Below, piece by piece: positions 9,422-24,400 of a stretch of DNA of 64,000 nt. The notes below the pieces were generated by a model that ran no database searches, was not told the origin of the DNA, and saw nothing but the letters and a program-made list of their open reading frames with translations. Numbering within the stretch: position 1 is the stretch's first letter; the number at the start of each line of letters is the position of its first letter. The translations under genes were made by a program, and so were the position numbers. Source of the DNA: Undaria pinnatifida (taxonomy: Eukaryota > Sar > Phaeophyceae > Laminariales > Alariaceae); assembly GCA_012845835.1 (NCBI GenBank), contig JABAKD010000016.1, positions 4,887,919 through 4,951,918 on the forward strand, written 5' to 3'.

Positions 9422-12400
9422 ACATTTTGTTTTTCTTCAAACAAAAGAATAGGACCCCTCCCCCATAGCATACTACAAGAAGTAACAACAACCCAGCTTG
9501 CCGAGATGAGTATTGACCCGAAATTCGTCGAACTCACGGCTGACGCGTCTTTTTTGAAATATTTTTTTGAAATACTTGTACGTAGACGTTTTCGGGGTTC
9601 GTATGAGTACGCATTCTATGTCGTACTCTGTTGTCATGAAGATATTATTATGGATACCAGTATAGAGAGACTATAACATTAGACTACATTGTTGCTGGCA
9701 TGTGTTAAATGTGCGAGAGCTTGTTGTATGAGGATCCACGGCGTGATCAATAATAGTGAATCGACATCATAGACATCGGCATGTTGTTTGTTGGTTATTT
9801 GCCTGAAGCACGTGGTTAGCAACTCTGCACGACGACGTGCCGCACGTACCAGGAGTACTGTCACGGAAAACGACCACTATTACAACGCAAACGTACGAAG
9901 AAAAGATGATGCCATGAAAATTGAAACGTCCCTACCGACACTACGACACACTAACTACTATTAATAGTGGTGTATCATTGAAGAAAGGATCTCTCGAGAA
10001 AAGAGTCATCGACTTCCTTTACGTACATTTCAAGAAGAGCGTATCACACAAGAGTAGGTGAAAATCATCGGAATGCTACTTCGCAGGGGCGTGCTAGCTT
10101 AGAGTCGACGAATGGGTCACAAGATGATGGGGGCCCGCAGGGGCTCGCCGCTCGCTGCGAAGGAGCCACTTGGTGACTTCGCAACATACTGGCAGAAAAG
10201 AAAACCAAATCTGCCACAAAAAAAAAAGGACGAAAGAACAAAACTGCCAAAAAACTGCCGATCGATCCATGCCAAGGCAGCTCGCCTCCGGAAGACGAGA
10301 ACACCACCACCAGGAGGTACGGAAAAGGGTGCGCAAACCCAAGTTTGACACGTTCAGTCCATGGTGTCGCATTAACCTCTCCTTTGGCTTGCTGCTTTCA
10401 GACACAGACACAACATGTGGCTGTACTACTACATACAAGGTACTATTAATACTTACTGTTGTCTATGGAACAGTGTGTAGAACAAACAGTGACGAGGTGC
10501 GATGTCCTGCATGAACCATGACCGTCACTTGCATTCTCGCTCGGCCACGACGATGGGCTTTGACGTGACATACTATATAAATAATACATAGGCCATTATA
10601 CAGCTATGACTTGGTTTCGCGTCAATTATTACATGGTTTCACATCGATTGAATAGCCTACTGTGCATCCGCGTACAGCACTCTATCTAGAACATGAATGA
10701 ATGTAGCACCCGCTGCGGGGAGCGATGATGGTTAGATGCCGGTTAGTGTGTGTTGTTGTTAATTGTGTTTTTATCCTCCGGCGGATGGGGAAACATAAAA
10801 CTTAATCTCACCACACTTCCACGTTTTTTCATACATGTCGTGTGTCGATTTAACTCAATTGCATTCGCAATGCAGCGCTAGCTGGCGTGTCCTTCGGTTC
10901 CCGCAATAGCGATAGCGCGAGCTGTCCCTATCGGCGGTAGTGTGTGTCGTCTTCACATTAAACCGTTCTTTCCTCGATCAGTACACCCAGAGTCCGTGCT
11001 GATTCATCCTGAGTGAGAGAGATACAAATTATGTGGTCACAGACTGTAAAACATAGTAATTCAAACAGTCTCAATTAATCAACGTAACGCAAGTGAAGTG
11101 CTAGCGTACCGGGTACGAGAACACAACAAAACAAGCCAGACCATATGAAAAAGAAAAACAGGGGGGGGGGAAAAACAGAAAAAAAAAAAAAAAAAAAACG
11201 AACCAAACGACAGGTGTTCTGAAGAATGTGATGCGAGAATGTCGGAAAGGAAAGGAAAGGCTGCAATTGCCAGAGGAACACCGCACGCGCTAAGGAGGAA
11301 CAGATACCTGTTGCACGGACAAAACAACACGAAGAAAACAACTGCTGTTGTATTATACGGACAAAACAAGACGAAGAAGATAACTGCTGTTTTACGGAAA
11401 AAAACAACACGAAGAAGAGGAAGAAGATACCGGCACAAGGCCGGTGGGGAGGGAAATAAGGGAGCAAAAAAAAAAGAAGAGAAAAGAAAAAAAAAGGGAT
11501 GACAGCAGCAAGTCATTAGACTACAGCAGTAGTACTGTCGCTTTCGCGCTCCCCCTGTTGAACTCAACGAGAGCAAACAAAAAAGCAGAAACTGCCACTC
11601 GCTGTAGAGGGTTCAGGGCTATAATAGTAGCGCACGCTCCACTCAATAATTAATCGAACTGGTACCTTCCCACACGATCTGCCACTTCGTCTCCGCATTC
11701 ATCTACAGCTGTATGTAGTAGGATCAGTACGGCTGCTCCCCCCTCCCCCGCCCCCCCGGTTTCCCTTGGTTGCTGCTACTCTTGGCGTCCTCTGCTGTGA
11801 GGCGTTGCCAGCTCTTCTCCGCCTCGCCCCTGTGCCATCTCGTCATGAAGCCGTCCGCCGCGTCGACGATCCCCCGGTGCCAGTTTCCACTGTTCTTAGC
11901 CGCCCTAGGCCATAGCACAGTCTCTACTTCGAACAGTAAAGGGGAGCTGTTCGTGGACCCTTCGGTTGCTTCGAATACCCTGATGTCGTCTACCAGACAC
12001 TGGGCCCAGTTCTTTTCTGGTCGACCTCGTCCCGGATTCACCCCACCAGCCATCGCCCCGAACATCACGCGATGGGTCAGGCGCTCACTGCTCGTCTGTT
12101 GCACGGCTCCCGCAAAGAGGCGGCGTCGTTTGCGGATAGTCGTCTCAACTCTTCTCTCACATTGCGCCTTCTTGAGAGCGTTTGTGTACGACATGCGGCG
12201 CGTTCGGGTTAGGGTTGACAGGTATGCCAGGTAGTAATAATTGCAGTCCGTTTAGTACCAGGGCATAGAGCAACTTTTGGGGTGAACCCACCACTGGTTG
12301 ACAGCTGACACCGCCGTGTATAAGTAGTGCACTACCAGAGGACCCGTGTAGGGTATCGTATACGTGGTGCGATGATGCGGAGAAGTATCAAGATCAGCAC

Positions 12401-15400
12401 AACAAAATTGCCGTGAGAAACGCCCGCACATGAGTACCAGGTATCGTTTTTCTATTTTTTGGGTCCTTCTTCTACGAGCTACGAAAACCGACGAAGATAT
12501 ATATGAAACGCGTAGTCTAATGTGGCCTGTCGGTGTATCTCAGTGTTATGGTAGTCAGTCTAGTGGGGTATTAGTCCGTTTGACCACCTGCAAGAATGTT
12601 AACCGCAATTTTAGCTTACCCAAACGAAGCCTTATAACTCTCTCCCCCCCTGAAACGGCGGGATAGTTCAGGTCGGCCGGATATACGGGCGGACGTGTCA
12701 ACATCCAAGCGGTTTCATTTCCTGGGGATACCGAAGAGAGCATTTTTTCAAGTTCGACGTGGGGAAAGTCTGAAAAAGTTAATTTTTGTGCATGGTTGGA
12801 TTCGAACCTCCATGACCCCTAAAAAACATATCCTGTCGACAACGCCATTTGTTAAGGCATTAGTCTAGTGGGGTATGTTAAATTAAAGGTGGGGGACACA
12901 GAGTGCCCCCTGCAGGTCTGCCAATTGAGCAGGTCCTCGGAGAGTACTCACTTTCGTTCCTTCGTAGAGATGTAGCTTTATTCGTTTCCACCAGAGCCCG
13001 GGATAGCTTCCGAAATCGGAGGTGCGTGCCTCCGATCTGATTCCTAACTTCCCCGAATATAAACCGCCAACCTTATCATATGAAACCAATCCAAATGATC
13101 TCAAATTCGGATACCTACAGGCCTTCCGAGGCCGTATCTTAACAGGTATTAGACTAGTCCGTTTGACCACTTGCAAAAGGTTAACCAACAGCTTCCCCAA
13201 ACTAAGCCTTATAACATCAAGCCTTCGAATACGCCCATATAATATGTGTGATACGTATGTATGTATATTGATGCGCGGTATTATCAAGACCGATTGCTAT
13301 TTGACTACTATTAATGCTACTGGCACTACTACAGCAAGCAGGAGTATCGATAGTAGTTGTTTTTAATTTGAACCGAGCCTAAAAATACCAAAATGAGGAG
13401 CTTTTTAGAGCTGGCTGAAGCCGAGTTGACCCCTTTAGGACTGCAGTCCTAAGTTGGGGACAAATGCCTTGAAAATAGACTCAGCTATAGGTTTCTGTAC
13501 ACTGCAGTAGTACTAAACGATTCTACGACCGCCGACTGAAATCTACGATTGGATCTCCATATTACATCCTAATCATATAGATACAGCTATGAGTCGGCAC
13601 GACTTAAGTCACCAACTAGTTGCTAGTCGGACAATTAGCTAGCAGTCGTGTTACGCGGGTGCCGACTTAGTTGGGTTCCGTACTCGTATTATAGGAAAGA
13701 CTGCTTAAATCGGAGTGCGTTTTTTCCTTTTTTGGGAGGGCACTATAATGAACAGGCAATAATACCGTAACAGCACCCGTCGGCCGGGGGAGGCTGATTT
13801 GGCTCGCTTCGCTCTCCTGACTCTAGTCGGAAAGTCGGCTGACCATCAGCTGGTTGCGGCGGCCGACTTGCCGACTAAATTAACTATGTTGGCAAACGGC
13901 ACCTACCGATTAGCATTTCGTTGTGAAATCCTGCCGACTCATACTCGTAGCTCTACCAAATTCTCCAAAGAACGCACACAAGTTGACGGCAATTGCAAAA
14001 TATCCTGCTTCGCGAGTTCTATCATCATAGCGTCAGTCACTAACAAACTCCTTCATACTTTTTTGTTTTTGCCGCCTTTGATTGCGCAGGGTACGTTTCC
14101 TGTCCTCTCTGATGCGTGGTGCCACATGGCGAGCGCTCTCGGAAGGATCGCCGACATTTCAGAAGCAGAGGTGATCACACGCAAGAAGTTAGAGTGGACA
14201 GATGGGTAGACGAGCAAGCTGGTAGGTATAATCTCTACTGCCTGTAGGGGTGCTATTAATAAAGGGTCTCACGTTACTACTGTGTCATCTGTGGTCGAGC
14301 TGGTAGTTGTTATGGTATCCCCTCTCCCCCGTTGAGGCATTATGATTTGTAGCAAGTGTCCCCTCTTTTCTTGGCAGGCGTTATCGCTTACCTGAATGAG
14401 AGACCTTGCCCCCTTCTTGTCAGAAGGCACCTGTCTGACCAGGCGGGCAATAAGAAACTAAAACGAGATATACGACATCGGAAGCAAACCTCGTGTGAGT
14501 GACCAGCGCAAAGCCAGAGGCAACCGTGCGCGGCAGTATGTTATGGTATCCCCTCCCCCTCGAACACTTCATCTCTCCCTAGGACCTTACCGCCCTATAC
14601 CTTACACACAGCGGTGCGATATATCCAAACATAGCATATACTTTTGGAGTTCGATAAAACTAAATTTCGTCGGCAGTTTGATCTGCGGGGCCTGTGCCAT
14701 CACCACGGACTCTTAAGGGTGTGGTATGCGCGTGCTGGTGCGAGCGTGCTGGTACTACAGTATAGCAGCACCAGCAAGCGCCAGAAAGAGAAAATACGAC
14801 ACGCCGTCTTGTTGTGTTATCCTGTTGTGTTTTGTTGTGTACGGCCTTGAATGGATCAGTCTGCGAGCAACTTAAAACCAATTACGATCATGAAATACTG
14901 TAAGTATATCATACTAAGTATAGTATAGTGGTCAGTGGTGGTGCTTGTTATTTGGCTTCGTTTGGGTAAGCTATCTTGGTCAACTTTTTGCAAGTAGTCA
15001 AACGGACTAATACCCCACTAATTCCTTAACAAATGGCGTCGTCGACAGACCATGGGTTTTTTGGGTCGTGGATTCAAATCCCACCATCCACAATAATAAA
15101 CTGTTTCAGACTTTCCCCATGTCGAACTTGAAAAACACTCTCCCCGGTATCCCCAGGAAATGAGACCGCTTGGATATTGACACGTCCGCCCGTATATCCG
15201 GCCGACCTGAACTATACCGCCGTTTCACGGGGGGAAGAGTGTTATAAGGCTTCGTTTGGGTAAAGCTAAAATTGCGGTTAACATTTTGCAAGTGGTAAAA
15301 CGGACTAATACTCCACTAGTTGTTGTTGCTGTTTTCACATTAACTCGCATAATCAAGTCCGTGGTCACAGGACAGGCTTCAATCACTCTGGAGCTGAGGA

Positions 15401-18400
15401 ATACCCCAGGGAAAAACACACACACAACCCAAGGTGGTACACGCATATATCACAGCTGACGCAATTCATGCCTCCACCAGAAACATATAAAAGTGGAATC
15501 GGGAGTCAGTCTAGGATGTGCCAGGTCCATACTGGTGCATACGTCTCACTACTCGCGCCTGGAAAAACCGACTATACCGCTTGCCACCCAAGAAAGACTA
15601 CTACGTATATATTACACGTAGTATCTATCACTACGCATACGCACGACAGACGCAAGTCAATTGCAAAATAAAAAAAAAAAAAAAAAAAAAAGAAGGAAGG
15701 GAAAGAAAAGAGAAGAAAGCGCACAAAAAATCGAAAAAGGACAGGAAAGAAAAGAAAAGAAAAGGCAAGACAAGAAATGCAAGGACAGACAAGACAAGAA
15801 GAGGAAGCAAGAAAAGACAAAACGGGAAGATGAAGCAAGGAAAGGAAAAGAAAATGTCATACTAACAGACCCTAGCACCTGAGTAAAGATGGCATTGGGC
15901 TCATAGAGGGTATCAAGTGCATCATCAATGGCACTGTGGAGAGAACGCAACACGGCGAAGAAGTCAGGGCGGTCTTACGCTATTTTGTGACGGCAATTGG
16001 AAGGCCCACAAATTTCAAGACGATGATGACCAAACCCAGACTTCAGTCTCTTGGCCATGACGCCCCCCCCCCCCCTCCCCCTCCTTCCCCCCTTCCCCCC
16101 TCCCCACCCCCCCTCCCGCCTCCCCCCCCTTCCCCCTTCCCTCGGCCGCTTAGAGATGCCGACGGTGGATGGCGCTGCCGCAGCCTTTGCGCGTCGCTCT
16201 GCAGCTTTGCGTCTCTCCGTTTCATGCCAATTCCGCACGAACAACTAGGCTCCCTCCTCTACTCGTCGAAACCATCTGCCGGCCCTCTGAGCAGCCTTTC
16301 GCCACCCTTCGAATTTCATTCCAAAGACCGACATATCCTCCTTCAGATGATCCATCCAGTCTTTCTCTTGCCCCCTTGAGTAGCCCTTACCTCCAACAAG
16401 CTCCCCAAACATCACCCTCTGTGGCAGACGCTCTTCCCCCATACGTGCTACAAATCCCGCAACCAATACCCTCCGTTTACGCACTATCGCCTCTATGCTC
16501 TCGGAAGCTGCCTTGGCAAGCGCGTCGGCGTACGATAGGGTGTGGTCGTCGCGCTTCCGTTTCCGCCATCCAAGGCATCGAAGGAGCATGGAGTGGTGAA
16601 CCCGTCGTAGCCTGTCATAGTCAGGCTTCTTCGGGATCCACGTCATGCAACCGTGAAGAAGTGCCTCGACCACCTCAACTTCAGCAACCGCACCTTCAAC
16701 CGTAACCGCACACCCGGGCGATCATAGATTTCCATCTTGTACCGCTGGACGCACGCCCAGGCCCTCTGAAGACGCCGCGTTATTTCAATGCCAAGGTCTC
16801 TGTCCGCGGTGATAGCCCCGCCCAAGTGCACAAGCTCAATTGTTTGTTTGTATACCTGGCCGACTGCATTGATTGTGAAGGACACCTTCCCCCCGCCTTT
16901 GGTTTCCAGGCACATTATCTCTGTTTTTGCCTCGGATGCCATAAGCCCGAACGACGAGCACGCAGTCACGATCACCGTCATCTTTCTCTTCAGCCCTTCT
17001 GATGATCGCGATACGATGCCCTCATCGTCCGCGTACAGCATACCCCACAATCTCTGCACCTCATCCCCCTCGTTCCCCCTCCGCCCGTCGACTTTGCCTG
17101 TGCGTGAAGTGCCCTTCTTCTCGCCTTCCTCCTTTCGTTGGAGCTGCACCATGTTGTCCGTAATGGCTGCATCAGCGAGGAGGCGTTTCTCGGCCACACG
17201 CAGTACCGCCGTGAAAAACATGTTGAACGCCAGTGGCGCGAGCACGCATCCTTACCTGAGACCTGGCCCCACGTCGAACTTATCCGAGCACTCTCCATCA
17301 TCCAGCCGCACGCATGATTGCATACCGTCGTGGAATTGGCGAATGACGGCGAGCATTCTCGGTGGCACGCCAAAACGAGCAAGGGCATCCCACAGAAGGG
17401 TTCGGTCGACGGAGTCGTATGCTTCGTTGAGGTCGATAAAGCATAAGTACAAGGGGGTGTCCTTCTTCCGCGCCAGTTCCTGCAGTCGTCGTACTACGAA
17501 CATCATGTCAACCGTCGAGCGTTGGGATCTGAACCCACACTGTTCCTCCGGCAGAATGTTCCAGCGTTCGCAATAGTCACTCAGGCGATCCGCGATCACT
17601 TTGAGGAGTACTTTGCCGGCGTGAGCCAGGAGGGAGATGCCACGATAATTGCCACACTCAGTTCGATTTTTCTTCTTGTGAAGCACCTTAATCGTTGCAT
17701 CTTTCGATTGTTGCGGTACGCTACCTCCCCTCCGCACAGCGACGATGATATCGTGGAACTTTCCGAGGGTGTTCAATTCTCCTTCGTTGGCCAAAACTTT
17801 CAAGAGCTCGGCCGGGAGACCATCGGGCCCTACCGCCTTTCGATTCGCCAACGCACGGATCGCCCCCTCTACTTCGTACCTAGACGGGACATCATCCAGT
17901 GGTCTGCACGGGGGCCACTGCTTAAGCTTGTCCACAATGCTCGGATCAAGGGTCGGCGACTTGGTGTAAAGCAGTTTGTGAAACCGCCTAACCCACCGCT
18001 CGCGGATGAGGGCATTATCCCGCAGCAATCGACCTTCCTCGTATTTGATGTACTGCGAGTTAAACGTCCTCTTCCCTTCCACATCCATCCCCTTGAGGTG
18101 TTTGTAGAAGCCAAATTGATCACCCTCTCGGATACGCCTTTCGAGTTGGCTATCGTAATCTTCGAAGAACCTCTGAACAGCTTCCGCCCGCGTGCGTTTC
18201 AGCTGTTTGGTGGTCGTCTTCATGGCTTGCCGTAGACCACGATACCACGATTGTTTGGAGCAGAACGGACCCGTTTCCTCGCGTCTTCCCTATCCTGCCA
18301 TCGTGCGTTCAACTCCGCTTTCGTCTCGTCGGTCGCACACCAGCCCCTCGGTACTTGTTTGCGCCGAATAGGGGGCGCTATATCGGCCGCATTTCATAGC

Positions 18401-21400
18401 AGCGCCTCGGTCAGTAATGAGGCCATATCATCAACGCTTCCGGCATTAGTACCTTGGGTGTCGGAGAGGCAAGCTTGGCTGCTATCGCGTTTTACAGATT
18501 CATCCGGAGATGCGGGTCCGCCATAAGTCTTGGTAGATCAATAGCTCGCCGGTTTTTGATAACTCTCTTTGAACGATTTGGCGCGATGCGGCCCAAAAGG
18601 CGAATATTTCCGATTACGAGGTTGAGGTCCGACTCAGCGTTCTCCCGGGGTGGGGTCCGCACGGTGACATTACATAACAATCGTCTATCCACTTGCCGTG
18701 TCAGTATGTAGTCAATCAAGGCTGTACTGGGCCTTTCGTCGATTAGGGCTACGAAACGTGTACGATATACCACGAGGAGGTGTAGCATAGTACGTGTTGA
18801 GGAGAGCGAGTTTGTTATCAGTTGCGTCAGTCAAAATTCGCTCTCCGTTGTCGTTCAGCTCGTCACGTCCGTATGCACCCAATACCTTGCTGTCGGTCTA
18901 CCCGATCCCTCTTATGCCTGTACGAGCATTTGCGTCCATCAGGACAAGGAGGTGGTCCCTACTGGGTACCCCCTTGAACACCTTGTCAAGTGAACTCCAA
19001 AAGTGATCATTTTCGCTGGTGCTCTTGTCGAAAGTGGGAGCATAGCCTACAATGAAAGACACACCGTTAGATTCCCCTTTGAGTTGGATGCGAACCTTCA
19101 TCAATCTAGCACTGATGCACTCAACCGCGACGTCGCCCTTATCTATCCCTGCGGCGATAGACTCTCTAACAGCTGAGCCTACCCCGTGGTTCCCCTTCTT
19201 TTCGCACTTTTCTCCGTCTGTCTGCTCCTGAGCAAAACACAACACACCCCGCCGCCGTAAAAGCACTTTGTCCATTGCGCCTCACCTCCTGAAATCCTAT
19301 GATATCGCAACCTGCGTCCTCGCAATTCTTCAGTATCACCTCGGCGTGGCCTATGCGGTTCGTTCCCTTGAAAGCAAGTGTGCGAACGTTGTACGTACCA
19401 ACGACGAGTTCCCCTGCTCTCGACCTAGTCCTTGCATCTGAGCGAATTTTGTGAGCAGCCCTTCGAAGCCTCCTGCGTCTCCTTCTGTTCTTTCGAGCAT
19501 CCGATTTCCTCCATTCCACCCTCCGTTTTTCCCCGACAGAGTATTCCCCCTCTCCGTCTACCTTCGCCCAGCCCGGTTCTTGCCTAAGTGCCAACGTGAA
19601 GGGGGGAGCAGTTCCAACACGCCACGTCCATCTCCTTCCCGACTTCGGTGCTTACTCACGTGGGTTCGATCCTCTCTTCTCTGTTCGATAAGCGCCCCAC
19701 GCTTTCCGCGGCGGTGATGCGACACTGCGTCCGCAGGCAAGGCTGCTGCGTTAAAAAAATGCGCGAGGAACTTTTTTGCCTTGTCGCTGGCTTGTCACCG
19801 CCGGCCCGGCCATACCCGAGCGCTAGTTCAGCGCACGAGTAAGGTCGACGCCACACACACCCTCAGGGGCTCTGGCACGTTTTGGGGAAGCCTCAGACCC
19901 GAGCACCACCCCGGCCGGGGAGCAGCCAAGGGGGAAGGTGGTCTATATAGTTGCTGGGTGACTACTAGTACCTTAACATGGTGGTGTTGGTGATGGGCTC
20001 ACCCTGAATGCAGGGCGGCCCGTCCAAAAAACTTCCCGCGTGCCTGTCGTTGGTGGCTAATTCAAAGCCTTCTAACAGGTAGTGACACCACCCGCGGCGG
20101 GTCGGGTCTGGAGGTTTTCAAAATCTGGCGGGTCGAGTCGGGTTGGGTCCGGAGGTGCAGGAGATCTCACGCATCGGGTCGGGTTGGGTTAGGATGTTGA
20201 AGCAACTTTCGCGGACCGGGTGGAGCCCCGACCCGATCCGTGAGATGTGGCGCGACCCTCCCGCGAAAAATCCTGGTTGATGGCAATGTTGTACGTCGGC
20301 CCGGTCAAAGCCGACCCCAGACCTGTCTTGAGTCGCCAACTAGCTATTTGTCGGACTAATAATTGGTCGTTCCCCGGAGGTGCGACTATCCGACGCATTG
20401 GGTTTTTATACATGTAATAAGTATTGTTTAATGCTGGATCCATTTTCTCCTTTTTGGGATAGCCCGCTTGGCCGAGGGGGAGCTAATGTTGGCTCGCTCG
20501 ACGTGAGTCGTCAAATCGGCTGGCTTTTTTTTTTTTTTAATCTTCCGGCGGATGGGGAAAAAAAAATCTTACGGTCCCGTGACAATTTCAAGAGTTACTA
20601 TGACAGAGGCGTTTTCGTGATAGTAGGGGCCGTGATATTTACGCCCCCTCCCTAAGTCGGGTGTGGCTGCCCGACCCGGACACAACCAACCAATCTATCA
20701 ATCGATCAATTCCTTGGGTTCACGTTCATAAACCCTTCGGATGAGCAATCAAGTTACCATTTACACACTACTCTCTTGGGAGGCTTCACATCTTGAGCAC
20801 CTGCACAGAGTGACTTGCTCTCTTTCTCCGAGGAACGTACAAGCGCCTTCTGAACTCGGTTGTATCGGCCCTTCGGAGGTCAGTCATCATGAATATCTGA
20901 GGCGTGTTACAGACATAACCCACTCGGGAGCCCTGCGATGTTAGTAGGCTAGATATCCTCGCATGGTTCGCCTTGATAGATATACTCGTCTGTCTCGCCC
21001 TCACTCTAGACCTCACTGCACTAAGGAGCGATTCGTGACATTATATTGCTTAAGCTCACCACAAAAACCCCAAAAATCGGCTTGCCAACGGCTGCTCGAC
21101 GTGAGTCATCAAATCGGCAGGTCATCAGCTGGCTTCGCCAGCCGACTTGACGGCTAAAGTCAGCTGGTTAGACAACGGCACCACGTACCGATTAGTTATC
21201 CGTCGTGAAATGCTGCCGACTCGAAGCTCTACTGGTCCGTCCTGCAATTAGGGCGAGTTGTAGTGGTGGTGTTCATCGTCAGCATCACTTCTTATCGGTA
21301 CACTGGTGTATCTGCTCTAAGACCGCTTCTTGACAAGCCAATTTCAGGTGGTCTCATCTCTACCACGGTATTATCTGTCGCTACAGCATAAAACATCCCA

Positions 21401-24400
21401 CACTAACTTCAAGTAATGTTGCTGTTCGCGGTAAGCCAATTTATCTGGTCTTAACCTCCCGAAGAGTATTTGACCGGACGATCTTAACCTAAGAACAATA
21501 CTCGTGCTGTAATGGAGTGCCCTCCGTGGAAGGATATTTTATAGATATCGACGTGAATCCATGTCATAGTTGAGGTGAAACCACGTGATACTAGATGTCC
21601 CACTCACGTCAAGGCCATCACAGATGGGCAATAATGTAGGTGACGATGATGGGACAAGCAGGACGCCCCTCATCTCACTACCCTGCACTGCCCTGCACTA
21701 TTGTGCCCTACCCTGCCTAGCCCTGTTATGTCTGTGTTTTAGCATTTTGTTTAAGGAAATAATGCATAAGCTTTGAGCCTAGACAGCGAGCCACGGGGAG
21801 AGACCAACCGAGGACACCGGAACGCATGAGGGGCACGCTTCCCAACACCGCCAAACCACGCATCCCCCACTCGGAGTACTGTCACAGTACACCACTAAAG
21901 TCACACACGTTGTTCTTATTGTCGTTACGGATAGTAAATGCTGCTCGCTCGGCCCGACGTCGACATCTCTATGACGAATGGGTTTAGGTTGTTGTATACA
22001 CTAGCAATAGTACTCCGAGTTTATTTTAACGTTTTTGCTTTTATGCCATTGTAGTGGTGTTCAAGGTGTTTTGTGACTGTCGTGTGGTACGATCGACGGC
22101 AACGCCACACATTACCTGGTAGTATTTCCGGAAGGCAAACCTGGTACCTGGTAGCAGTAATGTAAACATTTGCGCGTTTTTTCTTTATGAATGATTGCTT
22201 GCGCGGCAGGCGGAGCTCGCGAGAGAGAGCTGCCTCAAGGGCGAAGAAAAGGAGGCGGAGACGACGCTGTGGGAGGGGGAGGTACGTATGTATGTACGTA
22301 CGATCTTTCAAATCTCGCTCTCGAGTGAAGCTGTGATCACCACCCGTCCGTCCCTGTCATTTGTTTGTCTCGCTCTATGTACCGCCCAATCCACCCGTCC
22401 ATGCTGTGTTAAGGAACTAGTAGTGGGGTATTAGTCCGTTTGACCACTTGCAAAAATGTAAACCGCAATTTTAGCTTACCCAAACGAAGCCTTGTAACAC
22501 TCTTTCCCCCGTGAAACGGCGGGATAGTTCAGGTCGGCCGGATATACGGGCGGACCTGTCAATTATCCAAGCGGTTTCATATCTTGGGGATACTGGGGAG
22601 AGTATTTTTCAAGTACGACATGGCGAATAAAAAATTCTGAAAAAGTTTATTATTGTGGATGGTGGGATTTGAACCCACGACCCAAAAAAAAATATGGTTT
22701 GTCGACGACGCCATTTGTTAAGGAATTAGGGGGGTACTAGTCCGTTGACCACTTGCAAAAGGTTAACCAATAGCTTACTCAAACTAAGCCTTATAACAGC
22801 TGCCATCGTCCACGAGTGGGTATGGTAAATACCGGCCTATCTACCGTACAAGGTTCATTCTTATCCAAACGAGCGTTGCCGAAACTTAATAAAGAAAATA
22901 AAAATAAACATAAGTTGATTTCCAAAATAGGCGCAGCAAAGAAATCGTAACTATACAGGAGAAATCTTATTTCCGTGCTTTTAGGGGGAGGGGAGGGGGG
23001 GGAGGGGGGGCACCGTCAAATCGAGGTTTTGGAAAGATACCAACGAGATTTTTTTGACGCGTTCTACGATGGTAGTAGAGGTGCACCCCGATGTTAAGAT
23101 ACGGCCTCGAAAGGTCTGTAATTATCCGAATTTGATATCATTTGGGTGGGTTTCGTATGATAAGGTTGGCGTTGTATATTCGGGATTTTCAGGAAATAGA
23201 TCGAAGGCACGTGCCTCCGATCTCAGAACGTATCCGGGGCTCTGGTGGAATCGAATAAAGCTACGTCTCTACGAAGGCAAAGAAAGTGAGTACTCTCCGA
23301 GGACCTGCTCAATTGGCAGACCTGCAGGGGGCACTATGTGTCCCCGCCCAATACCCTTACACTATGATTATAGGTATTAATAATAGCACCTTTTTTTTAT
23401 AAACTGTTGTCTAAAGCACTGGTTTGCTGTATGTACGGTATTTTCGTTCCTAGGACGCACGCTACGATGTACCTGGTAGGTGTTAAGGTATACCTTTTGG
23501 CGGAAACGTTTGCTGATGGACGGGGCGGGGCTCCTAATTTTGTACCCAAAAACGGGTTTCCAGTCGTAAAGCGTTGGCCGAAAAATTGTCGGAATTCAGT
23601 ATTAAAAAAAAACAATCAAAATTGTTGCATACCTAGGCCATGGGCTTGTTCATCGGGTATGATAACGCTTTTTTCTTCCGCCCAACCCCAAAAAGTAACT
23701 CATTGGCGCTGTCATCCATAAGCGAGAAATCAGGCAAAAGGTGCCGAAAACCGTCTTACGAGAGGTTTTTGGAAGGATGTAGTTCATTCACCCTTCACGT
23801 GACTCTCGCCGAACACCTCACGGCGCTTGGCGCTTTTTGCAAGCAAAATGCCTGCCTGGTTTGGTGAAAACCCGACGTGCCCCGCCCCGGCATAGTAGGG
23901 ATGCGAAGGTCTATGGCTATACAACGACGGCCATGTGTTAACGTATTAGTGGGGCATTAGTCCGTTTGACCACTTGCAAAAGGTTAACCAATAGCTTACC
24001 CAAACTAAGCCTTATAACGCATGCATGAATATCGAGTACACCCCCCCCCTCCCCCCCCAACCCTAAATTAATTTTTGCCTCAAAAGGCATAAGGTAGACC
24101 TCCTCAACAGGTCAAGAGTCTCAGAAAAAAAACGGCGCCCACGCCTCTACCGTTGCGTCTGCATCGTTACGGCGGTGGAGCGCGTGGGCAAGTGTTTCGA
24201 CCCACCCAAGCACCAGCTTCCAATTTTTCATTCCACTCTCAGCCGGAGAGAATTTCCAGAGATAGTCCGTGTGTATTGTTGCACAACTAACTGGTGTAAA
24301 GTTGGAGCATTTCGTTACGAGCCGGTGTGTCTGTCCCTGCCCTCGCCGTCCCCGCGGTTTGATCGCCGCTGATCTGCACTCCGCCGGTTTGATTGTCGTG

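Larger units (their letters stand above)
16000..20070 (-). mobile_element. Nearly full-length LINE (endonuclease + reverse transcriptase)
   Basis: The minus strand carries, in order, an AP-type endonuclease (about 19460-18880: [37 protein letters not shown]), a reverse transcriptase (about 17750-16950: [45 protein letters not shown] and MLYADDEG) and a C-terminal region (16670-16245: [15 protein letters not shown]). The order and motifs fit RTE/Jockey-like non-LTR elements. It is not intact: there is a frame change near 19.2 kb, stops near 18.9 and 18.49 kb, and frame changes near 17.25 and 16.66 kb. The 5' leader extends to about 20065 and the 3' end lies near the C run at 16062. It lies in an intron of, and antisense to, the unknown helical gene. 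Confidence 0.85.
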
